Notes under the pieces: generated by a model
Databases searched by the model: none
What the model saw: the letters and a program-made list of their open reading frames with translations, nothing else
Told to the model about the DNA's origin: nothing
Source: Aristolochia californica
Lineage: Eukaryota > Streptophyta > Magnoliopsida > Piperales > Aristolochiaceae
NCBI GenBank assembly: GCA_029961685.1
Contig: JARWKL010000008.1
Span: forward strand, 9,922,501 to 9,986,500
Direction of reading: 5' to 3'
Length of the DNA: 64,000 nt
Shown here: piece by piece, positions 45,011-56,896 of the stretch
Layout: every line of letters starts with the position of its first letter
Numbering within the stretch: position 1 is the stretch's first letter
Made by a program: the position numbers and the translations under genes

Positions 45011-46659
45011 GCCAAACATTCCACTTTTAGCCTTTTTAATAAAAGTTGTCATAACAATCAAAGATCATCGTAAAGGTTTTGATCAATTAAAGATGTGTAA
45101 CGACTTTAATTTTTGTTAGAAATGACTTATGGTTTGGGAGTCTACACTCAGCTAAAAATGCTTCCCCCCCCCCCTTTTTCTTTTACGATGACTTCAAAAC
45201 CTAATATATAAAAAACTAAAAGGGTTTACAATCCCTAAAAATCGATGATACTTTTTTGAATTATCTCTTTCTGCATTTGTGCATTTGCATTTTGGATGTT
45301 CAATTTTTTTTTCAAATCCACACTTGAGTTTACACTCTCCCTTTCTCTCGTAAACAAAAACATAAGGCAAATAGATCACGACAAAATGAAAATTTTAGAG
45401 TTTTTGTATTCAAAAATTTGAAAATTATAATAAATATAAGTGAAGAAAATTATTTCACGCACTAGAAATGAACACCAAAGTTTTGTTATCCATGTTTGGG
45501 AAATTTCACTAGTACAACCCCTAATAGCTGGGTGGAATTTTATAAGAAAGAGATTTCTAATTGATCCTAACATGTTTCAAAAATGGATATGCATGCCTGA
45601 AGCATGTTGAAGATGCAAATGACCTAATGATCGAAAATTTTCATGGAGTGGGAAAAATTAAATTCTCAAGTAAACGTGCGGTTGGATATTTACCAGAGCC
45701 AAACAACACAGTTTTTGCCTATTTACCAAAAGCGGACCTAACAATCATAGATCATCATAAATGTTTTGATCGATTAATGATGTGTAACGCCTATAATTTT
45801 TGTTAGAAATGACTTATGGTTTGGGGGTCAACACTCAGTTCAAAATGCCTCGCCCCTCCCTTTTTCGATGATTGCAAAACCTAATATATAAAAAACTAAA
45901 AGAGTTTACAATCCTTAAAAATCACTAATACTTTTTGGAATTATCTCTCTTTGCATTTGTGCATTTCCATTCTGGATGTTAAATTTTTTTTCAAATCCAA
46001 ACTTGAGTTTTCATTCTCCCATTTTTCTCATAAACAAAAAGATATGGAAATATATCACAACAAAATGAAAATTTTAGAGTTTATGTTTGCAAAAAATTGA
46101 AAATATTTTAAATTTAAGTGAAGAAATTTTTTTCACCCACTAAAAATGACCACCAAAGTTTTGTTATCCATGTTTGGGAAATTCCACTATTACAAACCCT
46201 AATAGCTTGGAATTTGATAAGAAATAGATTTCTATTTGATCCTAACATGTTTTAAATATGGATATGCATCCCTAAAACATATTGAAGATGCAAATGACCA
46301 AATGATCCAAAAGTTTCACAGAGTAGAAAAAAATAAATTCTCAAGTTAACGTGCGGAGGGATTTTTACTCGAGCCGAACAACCCACTTTTTGCCCATTTA
46401 CAAAAAGCTAACCTAACAATCATAGATAATCGTAAAGGTTTTGATCGATTAATGATGTGTAACGGCTAAATTTTTTTTTAGAACTGACTTATGGTTTGAT
46501 AGTCAACACTCAGTTTAAATCCCTCACCCTTCCTTTTCAGTTGATTGTAAAACCTGATATAGAAAAAAACTAATAGAGTTTACAATCCCTAAAAATCACA
46601 GATACATTTTGGAATTATCTTTCTCTGCATTTTTGCGCTTCCATTTTGGAGGTTCAATT

Positions 46660-48060
46660 TATTTTCAGTTCCAAATTTGAGTTTTCAATCTCCCTTTTTT
46701 CTCGTAAACAAAAAGATAAGGCAAATAGAACACAACAAAATGAAAATTTTAGAGTTGATGTATGCAAAAAATTGAAAACTATAACAAATGTAAGTGAAGA
46801 AAGTTTTTTTCACGGACTAAAAATGAACACCAAAGTTTTGTTATCCATGTTTGGGAAATTCCACTAGTACAACCCCTAATAGCTTGCAATTTTATAAGAA
46901 AGAGATTTCTAATTAATACTAACATGTTTTAAATATGGATATGCAACGCTGAAACATGTTGAAGATGCAAATGACCTAATGATCCAAAAATTTTGAGTAG
47001 AAAAAATTAAATTCAAATCCAAACTTGAGTTTTCACTCTCCCATTTTTCTCGTGAAAAAAAAGATAAGGCAAATAGATCACAAGAAAATGAAAATTTTAG
47101 AGTTTATGTATGCAAAAAAATTTGAAAACTATAATAAATGTATGTGAAGAAAATTATTTCACACACTAAAAATGAACACCAAAGTTTTGTTATCCAAGTT
47201 TTGGAAATTCCACTAGTACAACCCATAATAGCTTGGTGGAATTTTATAAGAAAGAAATTTCTAATTGATCCTAACATGTTTTAAATGTGGTGGATATGCA
47301 TGCCGGAAACATGTTGAAGATGCAAATGACCTAATGATCCTAAAATTTTGGGTAGAAAAAATTAAATTCAAATCCAAACTTGAGTTTTCAATCTCCCTTT
47401 TTTCTCGTAAACAAAAAGATAAGGCAAATAGAACACAACAAAATGAAAGTTTTAGAGTAGATGTATGCAAAAAATTGTAAACTATAACAAATGTAAGTGA
47501 AGAAAGTTTTTTTCACGCACTAAAAATGAATACCAAAGTTTTGTTATCCATGTTTGGGAAATTCCACTAGTACAACCCCTAATAGCTTGCAATTTTATAA
47601 GAGAGATTTCTAATTAATACTAACATGTTTTAAATATGGATATGCAACGCTGAAACATGTTGAAGATGCAAATGACCTAATGATCCAAAAATTTTGAGTA
47701 GAAAAAATTAAATTCAAATCCAAACTTGAGTTTTCACTCTCCCATTTTTCTTGTGAACAAAAAGATAAGGCAAATAGATCACAAGAAAATGAAAATTTTA
47801 GAGTTTATGTATGCAAAAAAATTTGAAAACTATAATAAATGTATGTGAAGAAAATTATTTCACGCACTAAAAATGAACACCAAAGTTTTGTTATCCATGT
47901 TTTGGAAATTCCACTAGTACAACCCATAATAGCTTGGTGGAATTTTATAAGAAAAAAATTTCTAATTGATCCTAACATGTTTTAAATGTGGTGGATATGC
48001 ATGCTGGAAACGTGTTGAAGATGCAAATAACCTAATGATCCAAAAATTTCAAGGAGTCGA
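46660..48060. repeat. Block of four half-length satellite monomers (A-B-A'-B')
   Basis: Consecutive units of about 330-370 bp begin with the AAATCCAAACTTGAGTTTTC segment at about 46670, 47015, 47370 and 47715. Units 1 and 3 share GCAAATAGAACACAACAAAA, AGCTTGCAATTTTATAAGA and GGATATGCAACGCTGAAAC; units 2 and 4 share ATCACAAGAAAATG and GTGGTGGATATGCATGC. The A-B pair is therefore duplicated with a period of about 700 bp. Confidence 0.85.
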
Positions 48061-51000
48061 AAAAATTAAATTTTCAAGTTAAAGAGCAGAGAGATATTTA
48101 CAAGAGCCAAACAACCCGCTTTTTGCCTATTTAAAAAAAGATGGCGTAACAATCATAGATCATCGTAAAGGTTTTAATTAATTAATGATGTGTAATGGTT
48201 ATAATTTTGGTTAGAAATGACTTATGGTTTGGGAGTCAACACTAACTTAAAAATGAATTCCCCACCCCCCCAACCTAATATATAAAAAACTAAAGAAGTT
48301 TACAATCCTAAAAATCACATATTCTTTTTGCAATTATCTCTCTCTGCATTTGTGCATTTGCATTCTAGATGTTCAATTTTTTTTCAAATCCAAACTTGAG
48401 TTTTCACTCTAATTTTTTCTCGCAAACAAAAAGGTAAGGCAAATAGAACATAAAAAAATGAAAATTTTAGAGTTTATGTAGGCAAAAAATATAAAACTAT
48501 AATAAATGTAAGTGAAGAAATTTTTTTGACGCACTAAAAATGAACACCAAAATTTTGTTATCCATGTTAGAGAAATTCTTCGAGTCCAACCCTTAATTTC
48601 TTGGAATTTGATAAGAAAGAGATTTTTAATTGATCCTAACATGTTTTAAATATGGGTATGCATGCTTGAAACTTATTGAAGATGCAAATGACCAAATGAT
48701 CAAAAAATTTGGAGTAGCAAAAATAAATTCTCAAGTTAACATGGGGTGGAATATTAACTCGAGCCAAACAACCCACTTTTTGTGCATTTACAAAAATATG
48801 ACCTAAAAATCATAGATAATCCTAAAGGTTTTGATCGATTAATGAAGCGTAACGGCCATAATTTTTGGTAGAACTGACTTATGGTTTGAGAGTCAACACT
48901 CAGTTTAAATCCCTCACCCCCCTTTTCCGTTGATTGCAAAACCTAATATATAAAAAACTAATAGAGTTTACAATCCGTAAAAATTGCAGATACTTTTTGG
49001 AATTAACGTGCAGTGGAATATTTACTAAAGCCAAACAACCCACTTTTTGCCGATTTCCAAAAAGCTGACGTAACAATCATAGATCATCGTAAATGTTTTG
49101 AATGATTAATTATGGGTAACGACTATAATTTTTGGCAGAAATGACTTAATATCTGGGAGACAACACTCAGTTAAAAATGCCTCGCCCCCATTTTCCGATG
49201 ATTGCAAAACCTAATAGATAAAAATCTAAAAGAGTTTACAATTAATAAAAATCACAAATTCTTTTTAGAATTATCTCTCTCTGCATTTGTGCATTTGAAT
49301 TTTGGATGTTCAATTTTTTTTCAAATCCAAATTTGAGTTTTCACTCTCCCTTTTTTTCTTGTAAACAAAAAGATAAAGAAAATAGATCAATACAAAATGA
49401 AAATTTTAGAGTTTATGTATGCAACAAAATAGAAAACTATAATAAATGTAAGAGAAGAAAATTTGTAGACGCACTAAAAATGAACATCAAAGTTTTGTTA
49501 TCCATGATTGAGAAATTGCAATAGTACAACCCCTAATAGCTTGGAATTTGATAAGAAAGAGACTTCTAATTGATCCTATCATGTTTTAGGTATGGATATG
49601 CATGCCTGAAATATGTTGAAGATGAAAATGACCTAATGGTCCAAAAATTTCAAGGAGTAGAAAAAATTAAATTCTCAAGTTAACGTGCGGTGGGATATTC
49701 AAGCGAGTCAAACAACCCACTTTTTGTGTAGACCATCGTAAATATTTTGATCAATTAATGATGCGTAATGGTTATAATTTTTGTTAGAAATGACTTATGG
49801 TTTGGGAGTCAACGCTTAGTTAAAAATGCCTCCCCCCCCTCCCCTTTTCCGATGATTGCAAAACCTAATATAAAAAAAACTAAAAGAGTTTACAATCCCT
49901 AAAAATTGCAAATACTCTTTGGAATTATCTCTCACTGCATTTGCGCATTTGCATTTTGGATGTTCCAAATTTGAGTTTTCAATCTTCCTTTTTTCTCTTA
50001 AACAAAAAGATAAGGCAAATAGATCACAACAAAATGAAAATTTTAGAGTTTATGTATGCAAAAAATGACCACCAAAGTTTTGTTATCCATGTTTGGGAAA
50101 TTCGAATAGTAGAACACCTAAAAGCTTGGAATTTTATAAGAAAGAGATTTCTAATTGATCCTAACATGTTTTCCATATGGATATGTATGCCTGAAACATG
50201 TTGAAGATGCAAATGACCTAATGATCCAAAAATTTCAAAGAGAAAAAAAATTAAATTATCAAGTTAACGTGCGGTGGGATATTCTATCGAGCCAAAAAAC
50301 CTACTTTTTGCTCATTTACAAAAAGCTGACCTAACAATCAAAGATAATCCTAAAGGTTTGGATCGATCAATGATGCATATCGGCAATAATTTTTGGTAGA
50401 ACTGACTTATGGTTTGAGAGTCAACACTCAGTTTAAATCCCTCGCCCCCCTTTTCCATTGATTGCAAAACCTAATATATAAAAAACTAATAGAGTTTACA
50501 ATCCCTAAAAATCGCAGATAATTTTGGGAATTAATGTGCGGTGGGATATTTACCAGAGCCAAACAACCCACTTTTTGCCTATTTACAAAAAGTTGCAGTA
50601 ACAATCATAGACCATCGTAAAGGTTTTGTTCGATTAATGATGCGAAACGACTATAATTTTTGTTAGTAATGACTTATGGTTTGGGAGTCTACACTCAGTT
50701 AAAAATGCCTCGCCCCCCCTTTTTCGATGATTGCAAATCCTAATATATAAAAAACTAAAAGTGTTTACAATCCCTAAAAATTGAAGATACTTTTTGGAAT
50801 TATCTCTCTCTGCATTTGTGCATTTGCATTTTCGATGTTCAATTTTTTTTCAAATCCAAACTTGAGTTTTCATTCTCCCTTTTTTCTTGTAAACAAAAAC
50901 ATAAGGCAAATAGATCACAAAAAAATGAAAATTTTATAGTTTATGTATGCAAAAAATTGAAAACTATAATAAATGTAAGTGATGAAAATTATTTCACGCA

Positions 51001-52688
51001 CTAAAAATGAACACCAAATTTTTGTTATCCATGTTTGGTAAATTCCACTAGTACAAACCCTAATAGCTTGGAGGAATTTTATGAGAAAAAAATTTCTAAT
51101 TGATCCTAACATATTTTAAATATGGATATGCATGCTTGAAACATGTTGAAGATGCAAATGATCTAAAGATCGAAAAATTTCGAGTAGAAAAAACTAAATT
51201 CTCAAGCTAACATGCAGTGGGATATTTACCAGAGCCAAACAAATCAGTTTTTGTCTTTTTCAAAAAGCGGACCTAACAATCATAGATCATCATAAATGTT
51301 TTGATCAATTAATGATGTGTAACGGCTATAATCTTTGTTAGAAATGACTTATGGTTTGGGAGTCAACACTCAGTTAAAAATGCTTCTGCCCCCTTTTCCA
51401 ATGATTGCAAAACCTAATATATAAAAAACTAAAGGAGTTTACAATCGTTAAAAATCATAGATACTTTTTGAAATTATCTCTCTCTGCATTTGTGCATTTC
51501 CATTTTGGATGTTCAATTTTTTTTCAAATCCAAACTTGAGTTTTCACTCTCCCATTTTACTCATAAACAAAAAGATAAGGCAGATAGATCACAACAAAAT
51601 GAAAATTTTAGAGTTTATGTTGAAAAATACTGAAATCTATAATAATTATAAGTGAAGAAATTTTTTTCACGCACTAAAAATGAACACCAAAGTTTTTGTT
51701 ATCCATGTCTGGGAAATTCCACTAGTACAACCCCTAATAGCTTGGTAGAATTTTATAAGAAAGAGATTTCTAATTGATCCTAATATGTTTTAAATATGGA
51801 TATGCTTGCCTGAAACACGTTGAAGGTGCAAATGACCTAATGACCTAAAAATTTCAACGAAAAGAAAAAGTTAAATTCTCATGTTGTGCAATGGGATATT
51901 CACCAAAGCCAAACAACCCACTTTTTGCCCATTTAAAAAAAAGCACACCTAAAAATCATAGATCATTGGATAGGTTTTGCCCATTTAAAAATGCTCACCC
52001 CCCCATTTTCTGATGATTGCAAAACCTAACATATAAAAAATTAAAAGAGTTTACAATCCCTAAAAATCATTGATTCTTTTTGGAATTATCTCTCTCTGCA
52101 TTTGTGCATTTGTATTTTGGATGTTCAATTTTTTTCAAATCCAAACTTGAGTTTTCACTCTCCCTTTTTTCTCGTAAACAAAAAGGTAAGGCAAATAGAT
52201 TACAAAAAAATGAAATTTTAAGAGTTTATCTATGCCAAAAATTGAAAACTATGATAAATGTAAGTGAAGAAATTTTTTTGACGCACTAAAAAGGAACACA
52301 CAAGTATTGTTATCCATGTTTGGGAAATTCCACTAGCACAACCCCTAATAGCATGGAATTTGATAAGAAAGAGATTTCTAATTGATCCTAACATGTTTTA
52401 AATATGGATATGGATGCCTAAAACATGTTGAAGATGCAAGTGACCTAATGATCCAAAACTTTAGAGTAGAAAAAATTAAATTCTCAAGTAAACATGCGGT
52501 GGGATATTCGACCGAGCCAAACAACCCACTTTTTTCACATTTAGAAAATGCTGACCTAACAATCATAGATCATCAATAGGGTTTTGATCGATTAATGATG
52601 TGTAACGTAAATAATTTTTGTTAGAAATGACTTAAGGTTTTGGAGTCAACACATTGTAAAAAATGCCTCGCCCCGTGCCACCCCCCTC

Positions 52689-52690
<2 letters not shown>

Positions 52691-52723
<33 letters not shown>
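52691..52723. repeat. C33 tract in satellite monomer
   Basis: Thirty-three C, the longest homopolymer in the window, preceded by CCACCCCCCTCAA. Confidence 0.9.
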
Positions 52724-54387
52724 TTTTCCGATGATTGCAAAACCTAATATATAAAAAATTAAAAGAGTTTACAATCCTTAAAAATATCAGATACTTTTTG
52801 GAATTATCTCTCTGTGCATTGTGCATTGCATTGCTTTGGATGTTCAATTTTTTTTCTAATCCAAACTTGAGTTTCCCCTCTCCCTTTTCTCTCGTAAACA
52901 AAAAAAATATGGCAAATAGATCACAGCAAAATGAAAATTTTAGAGTTTATGTATGTAAAAAATCCAAAACTATAATAAATGTAAGTGAAGAAAATTATTT
53001 CATGCACTAAAAATGAAATCCATAGTTTTGATATCCATGTTTGGGAAATTACTATAGTACAACCCCTAATAGCTTGGTGAAATTTTATAAGAAAGAGATT
53101 TCTAATTGCTCCTAACATGTTTTAAATATGGAGATACATGCCTAAAACATGTTGAAGATGCAAATGACCTAATGATTCAAAATTTTCAAGTACTAGAAAA
53201 AATTAAATTCTCAAGTTAACAAGCGGTGGGATATTTACCTGAGCCAAACAACCAACTTTTTGCCTATTTAGAAAAAGCTGATGTAACAATCATAGATCAT
53301 CGTAAAGGTTTTGATCGTTTAAGGATGTTTAACGGCTATAATTTTTGTTAGAAATGACTTATGGTTTGGGAGTCAACACTCAGTTAAAATGCCTAGCCCC
53401 CCCTTTTCTGATGATTGCAAAACCTAATATATAAAAAACTAAAAAAATTTACAATCACTAAAAATCACAGATTCTCTTTGGAATTATCTCTCTTTGCATT
53501 TTGGATATTCAATTTTTTTCAAATCCAAACTATAGTTTTCACTCTCCCTTTTTTCTCGCAAACAAAAAGAAGGCAAATAGATCATAACAAAATGAAAATT
53601 TTAGAGTTTATGTATGCCGAAAATTGAGAACATAATAAATGTAAGTGAAGAAATTTTTTTGATGCACTAAAAATGAACACCAAAGTTTTGTTATCCGTGT
53701 TTGGGAAATTCCACACCCATAATAGCTTGGAATTTGATTAAGAAAGGGATTTCTAAATGATCCTAACATGTTTTAAATATGGATATGCCTGCCTGAAACA
53801 TGTAGAACAAGCAAATGACCTAATGATCCAAAAATTTCAAGGAGTAGAAAAAATTAAATTCTCAAGTTAACATGCGGTGGGATATTCAACCGAGCCAAAC
53901 AACCCACTTTTTACGCATTTACAAAAGCTGACCTAACAATCATAGATCATCGTAAATGTTTTGATCGATTAATGATACGTAACGGCTATAATTTTTGTTA
54001 GAAATGACTTAAGGTTTGGGAGTCAACACACTGTTAAACCCCCCCCCCCCCTTCTGATAGATGCCATATTCTGACATGAGAACTAGGTTAATTATAATAG
54101 AATAACCTTTATAATTGTGTTATAGGTGGTTATTTATTAGTTTTCAAATGAAACGTGCATTTATTGAATTTGGCATTAATCACTGTCTATATTGCATATT
54201 TTTCTCTCCTGAATTATATTTCATTGCTTTTATGGCTTATTTCTTTCTGATATGCTTTTTATGGATTCAATTATGGAATTTCAGGGGAATTTTGGTGGAG
54301 AATTAGATATTTACCAAAATGCCCTTAGTGAAATGGAGTGATTTTTAGGGAAAATCGTATTAAAACAAAAGGGAGCATCGACTGAAA

Positions 54388-54410
54388 GGGGGGGGGGGGG
54401 GGGGGGGGGG
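54388..54410. repeat. G23 homopolymer in Athila 5' LTR
   Basis: Uninterrupted G23 after ATCGACTGAAA; seven G in the sister LTR. Confidence 0.95.
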
Positions 54411-54880
54411 AGGGGAGGTCGATCGAAACAGAGCATCGTGGACCGAAATAGGGGAAGACCCGAGAGGATTTTGCCACCGTCATTCGCCGTGCCACCGTCG
54501 TCCACCGCCATCCGACAACCAAGAACAGACCCGAGGAGAGCTCGAGAGAGTCTCTGTCGCGATGAGTTCGACAATGCTAGTTTCTGCTCGCCAGGCCGAG
54601 AGGTGACCCGAGAGGGCTTCTCCGGTGCCAATTCCGCTTTTCGACCATCCTCCGACGTTGATTACCTATTTTCGACCATTCCCGGAGCTATTCCGACTTT
54701 GACCGAGACTCGAGAGAGCCGGTTAGAGGACTTCAGCTTCATTTCGTTCTTCGCCGGTCGACACCTCCGTTAGTGGGCTTCTATCCTTCTTCGCCGGCGT
54801 CGTCTCTACCTCCGGCCACTCGCTCTTGCTATCCGAAGCCATCAATTTTGGGAAATTGCAGCACCCGTGAGAACGAGTCT

Positions 54881-54980
54881 NNNNNNNNNNNNNNNNNNNN
54901 NNNNNNNNNNNNNNNNNNNNNNNNNNNNNNNNNNNNNNNNNNNNNNNNNNNNNNNNNNNNNNNNNNNNNNNNNNNNNNNN
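54881..54980. other. Assembly gap (100 N)
   Basis: Exactly 100 N inside the 5' LTR, between GAACGAGTCT and TATTTGATTA. The sister 3' LTR has 138 bp between the same landmarks (63653-63790), so the gap length is probably a placeholder. Confidence 0.98.
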
Positions 54981-55394
54981 TATTTGATTAAATTAGCTAG
55001 TTAGGGTAGGATTATAATTTAGGTTGGATTTTGGTATTTTAATCCGATTTTTGTCTTTCACTCTACGCACCCGAGAGGGGCTAGACGCAAGGATTGAGAA
55101 ATCGGATCCGTGGTTACACATGGCGCTCGAGAGAGGCACAAATCACCGTAAAATCCAGAGTTAACGTTTCCTGTTGTACAAGTAGTTAACCAGATGATTG
55201 CTTGATAATTTAGGATATAATTAGTGTTTAGTTCAGATTAATTCATCATATTTGGTTAGGCTAGTTGACTGAAGAATACGCAAAATTCAGTCCTCCCTGT
55301 GGATATGACCCTCGCTTCCCGCTAGATTACATGAATGATTCGTACGCTTGCCAGGTATAAAAGCTGATGTAATTAAATTTTACATCAAGTTTTT

Positions 55395-55412
55395 TGGCGC
55401 CGTTACCGGGGA
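55395..55412 (+). other. Primer binding site, tRNA-Asp type
   Basis: TGGCGCCGTTACCGGGGA, the classic Athila-type PBS (consensus TGGCGCCGTTGCCGGGGA), one mismatch, seven bases after the LTR end. Confidence 0.93.
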
Positions 55413-55617
55413 GGCACGTATTAAGTGTATTTCTTTGTTCTCCATGGTCTTAGGTTAGATTTATTTTTATTTTATTTTATTTTATTTTTTTGCTTTCATA
55501 ATTTTATCTTGGTGATTTTGTATGGAATTATTTTTATTTCTTCGAGTTAGTTCATATTTTCATTAGTGAGTTTGTTAGCTTAATTTGATAGTTTGTTTTG
55601 TTTCTTTTTGTGTTTTT

Positions 55618-56896
55618 ATGCACGGGCGCCGCTCCCTAGGTGGACCATTAGCTCCCTTTGTTGAAGAGGTAGAACATATTTGTAGGAAAACACCCGAAGT
55701 CAAGTTAGGACCTACCATGGCCAATCAGGGTGAACCATTATAGTTACTTGCAGCAGGTGACCGTAGAGCCCTGAGGGATTATTCTATCCCATCCCACTTC
55801 ACATCACCTTCTTGCATTATATTGCCACCTACTACTACCGCCAGTTATGAGTTGAAACCGGGTGTGATCCAACTCCTCCCTACATTCTATGGGTTGGAGA
55901 AGGAGGACCCTTATTACCACATCAAGGAATTCTTAGATATTTGCGCAACTTTCAAATTCCAGAATTTCTCATATGACTCTATCCGGTTAAGACTTTTTCC
56001 ATTTTCACTTAAGGATAAGGCCAAGTCTTGGCTTAATTCCTTAGAGGTGGGCAGCATTACTTCATGGGACACATTAGTCACAAAATTTTTATCCAAGTAC
56101 TTTCCCATTCAGAGAACTATTGCCCTCAGGAGAGAAATCTCCAACTTTATGCAGCAGGAGGGTGAACACTTTTATGAGGCTTGGGAGAAATGGAAGGATT
56201 TGATCTGTAGGTGTCCACATCATGGGTTTGAGAAATGACATTTTGTGCAATACTTTTATCAAGGTCTTACACCCCAGGTTAGATCCATGGTAGATGCAAC
56301 GAGTGGTGGGAGTTTGATGGGTAAGAGTGCTAGTGAGGCGTGGGACTTCTTTGAAATGTTGAGTGATCAATCTCAGCAATGGGGTTCATCATTTAATGTT
56401 GATAGGAGATCCCACGAAGCCGAAAGAGGGGGTCTCTATGAAGTTAATGAAACACCCATGCTCATGGCCAAGATTGAGGGGTTGACTAGAAAAATTGATG
56501 CCCTTTTGGTGTCCATGAGTTCACCTGCTCCTAACCCCATCTACTGTCTGTGCCATATGCTCTGGTTCATCTCATCCCATACAAATGTGTCCATCTAGTT
56601 CATCCTACCCGCAGCTCATTGAGGACTTGAATGCAGTCCAGAATTTTCATAGACCAAACCGGAACGATCCTTTTTTGGAAACATATAATCCGGGTTGGGC
56701 TAGGCGCCCAAATTTCTCATGGTCCAAGGGCCCACAGGTTGGGGGTCCTCTAGGGTTTACTCAACCCCAAGCTCCGTGCCCACACTTCACTCAACAGCCA
56801 TTGATTCCACAAAAACCTTCACTTGAGGATACACTTCAATTATTCATGCAGAATACACAGTCCTCCATTGCTAAACTTGAAATGCAAGTGAGTTAG
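55618..56896 (+). pseudogene. gag: Athila gag
   Basis: The ATG at 55618 gives MHGRRSLGGPLAPFVEEVEH, then a TAG at about 55741. The capsid-like Retrotrans_gag region is open at 55822-56238: LPTFYGLEKEDPYYHIKEFL, FPFSLKDKAKSWLNSL, TKFLSKYFPIQRTIALRREI, FYEAWEKWKDLICRCPHHGF, then a TGA and HFVQYFYQGLTPQVRSMVDA. The frame shifts near 56560 and resumes as PSSSYPQLIEDLNAVQNF with a stop at 56594-56596 in the old frame and 56894 in the new one. Encodes the structural precursor in an intact copy; four breaks here. Confidence 0.88.

Larger units (their letters stand above)
24236..54054. repeat. Satellite array, monomer about 680 bp, about 43 copies
   Basis: Head-to-tail AT-rich tandem repeat. Using TTTGGGAGTCAACACTCAG as anchor, copies start near 24362, 25043, 25720, 26413, 27089, 27769, 28449, 30553, 31235, 31911 and so on to 54019; spacing is mostly 667-693. 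Landmarks in order: GAGCCAAACAACCCACTTTT, ATCATAGATCATCGTAAA, the anchor, a C-tract, GATGATTGCAAAACCTAAT, GAATTATCTCTCTCTGCATT, ATGAAAATTTTAGAGTTTAT, GAACACCAAAGTTTTG, ACAACCCCTAATAGCTTGG, TTGATCCTAACATGTTTTAA and ATATGCATGCCTGAAACATG. Monomers differ by roughly 10-20 %. I see no gene in it; open frames of 60-90 codons are monomer-inherent. Subfamily variants (ACACAAAGTTA instead of ACACTCAGTTA) concentrate at 36.4-40.8 kb. Confidence 0.97.
54055..55387 (+). repeat. 5' LTR of the Athila element (contains assembly gap)
   Basis: Starts TGATAGATGCCATATTCTGA, ends TTTACATCA; 1333 bp including 100 N. Middle part (54420-54880) is GC-rich in contrast to its surroundings. The G-run at 54388-54410 (23 G) is only 7 G at the same place in the 3' LTR (63180-63186). 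Confidence 0.92.

Noticed and set aside
25273..53118. Recurrent 60-90-codon frames in the satellite (minus strand beginning MLGSIRNLFLIKF, plus strand with FSRKQKDKANRSQQ).
   Set aside because: They recur because the monomer recurs. Many copies are broken by stops and frameshifts, and both strands are open in the same place, so there is no sign of selection for protein.
24236..54054. Regular spacing suggestive of a CRISPR-like or other array with spacers.
   Set aside because: The whole 680-bp unit is conserved, with no unique spacers; it is an ordinary tandem satellite of a eukaryote.
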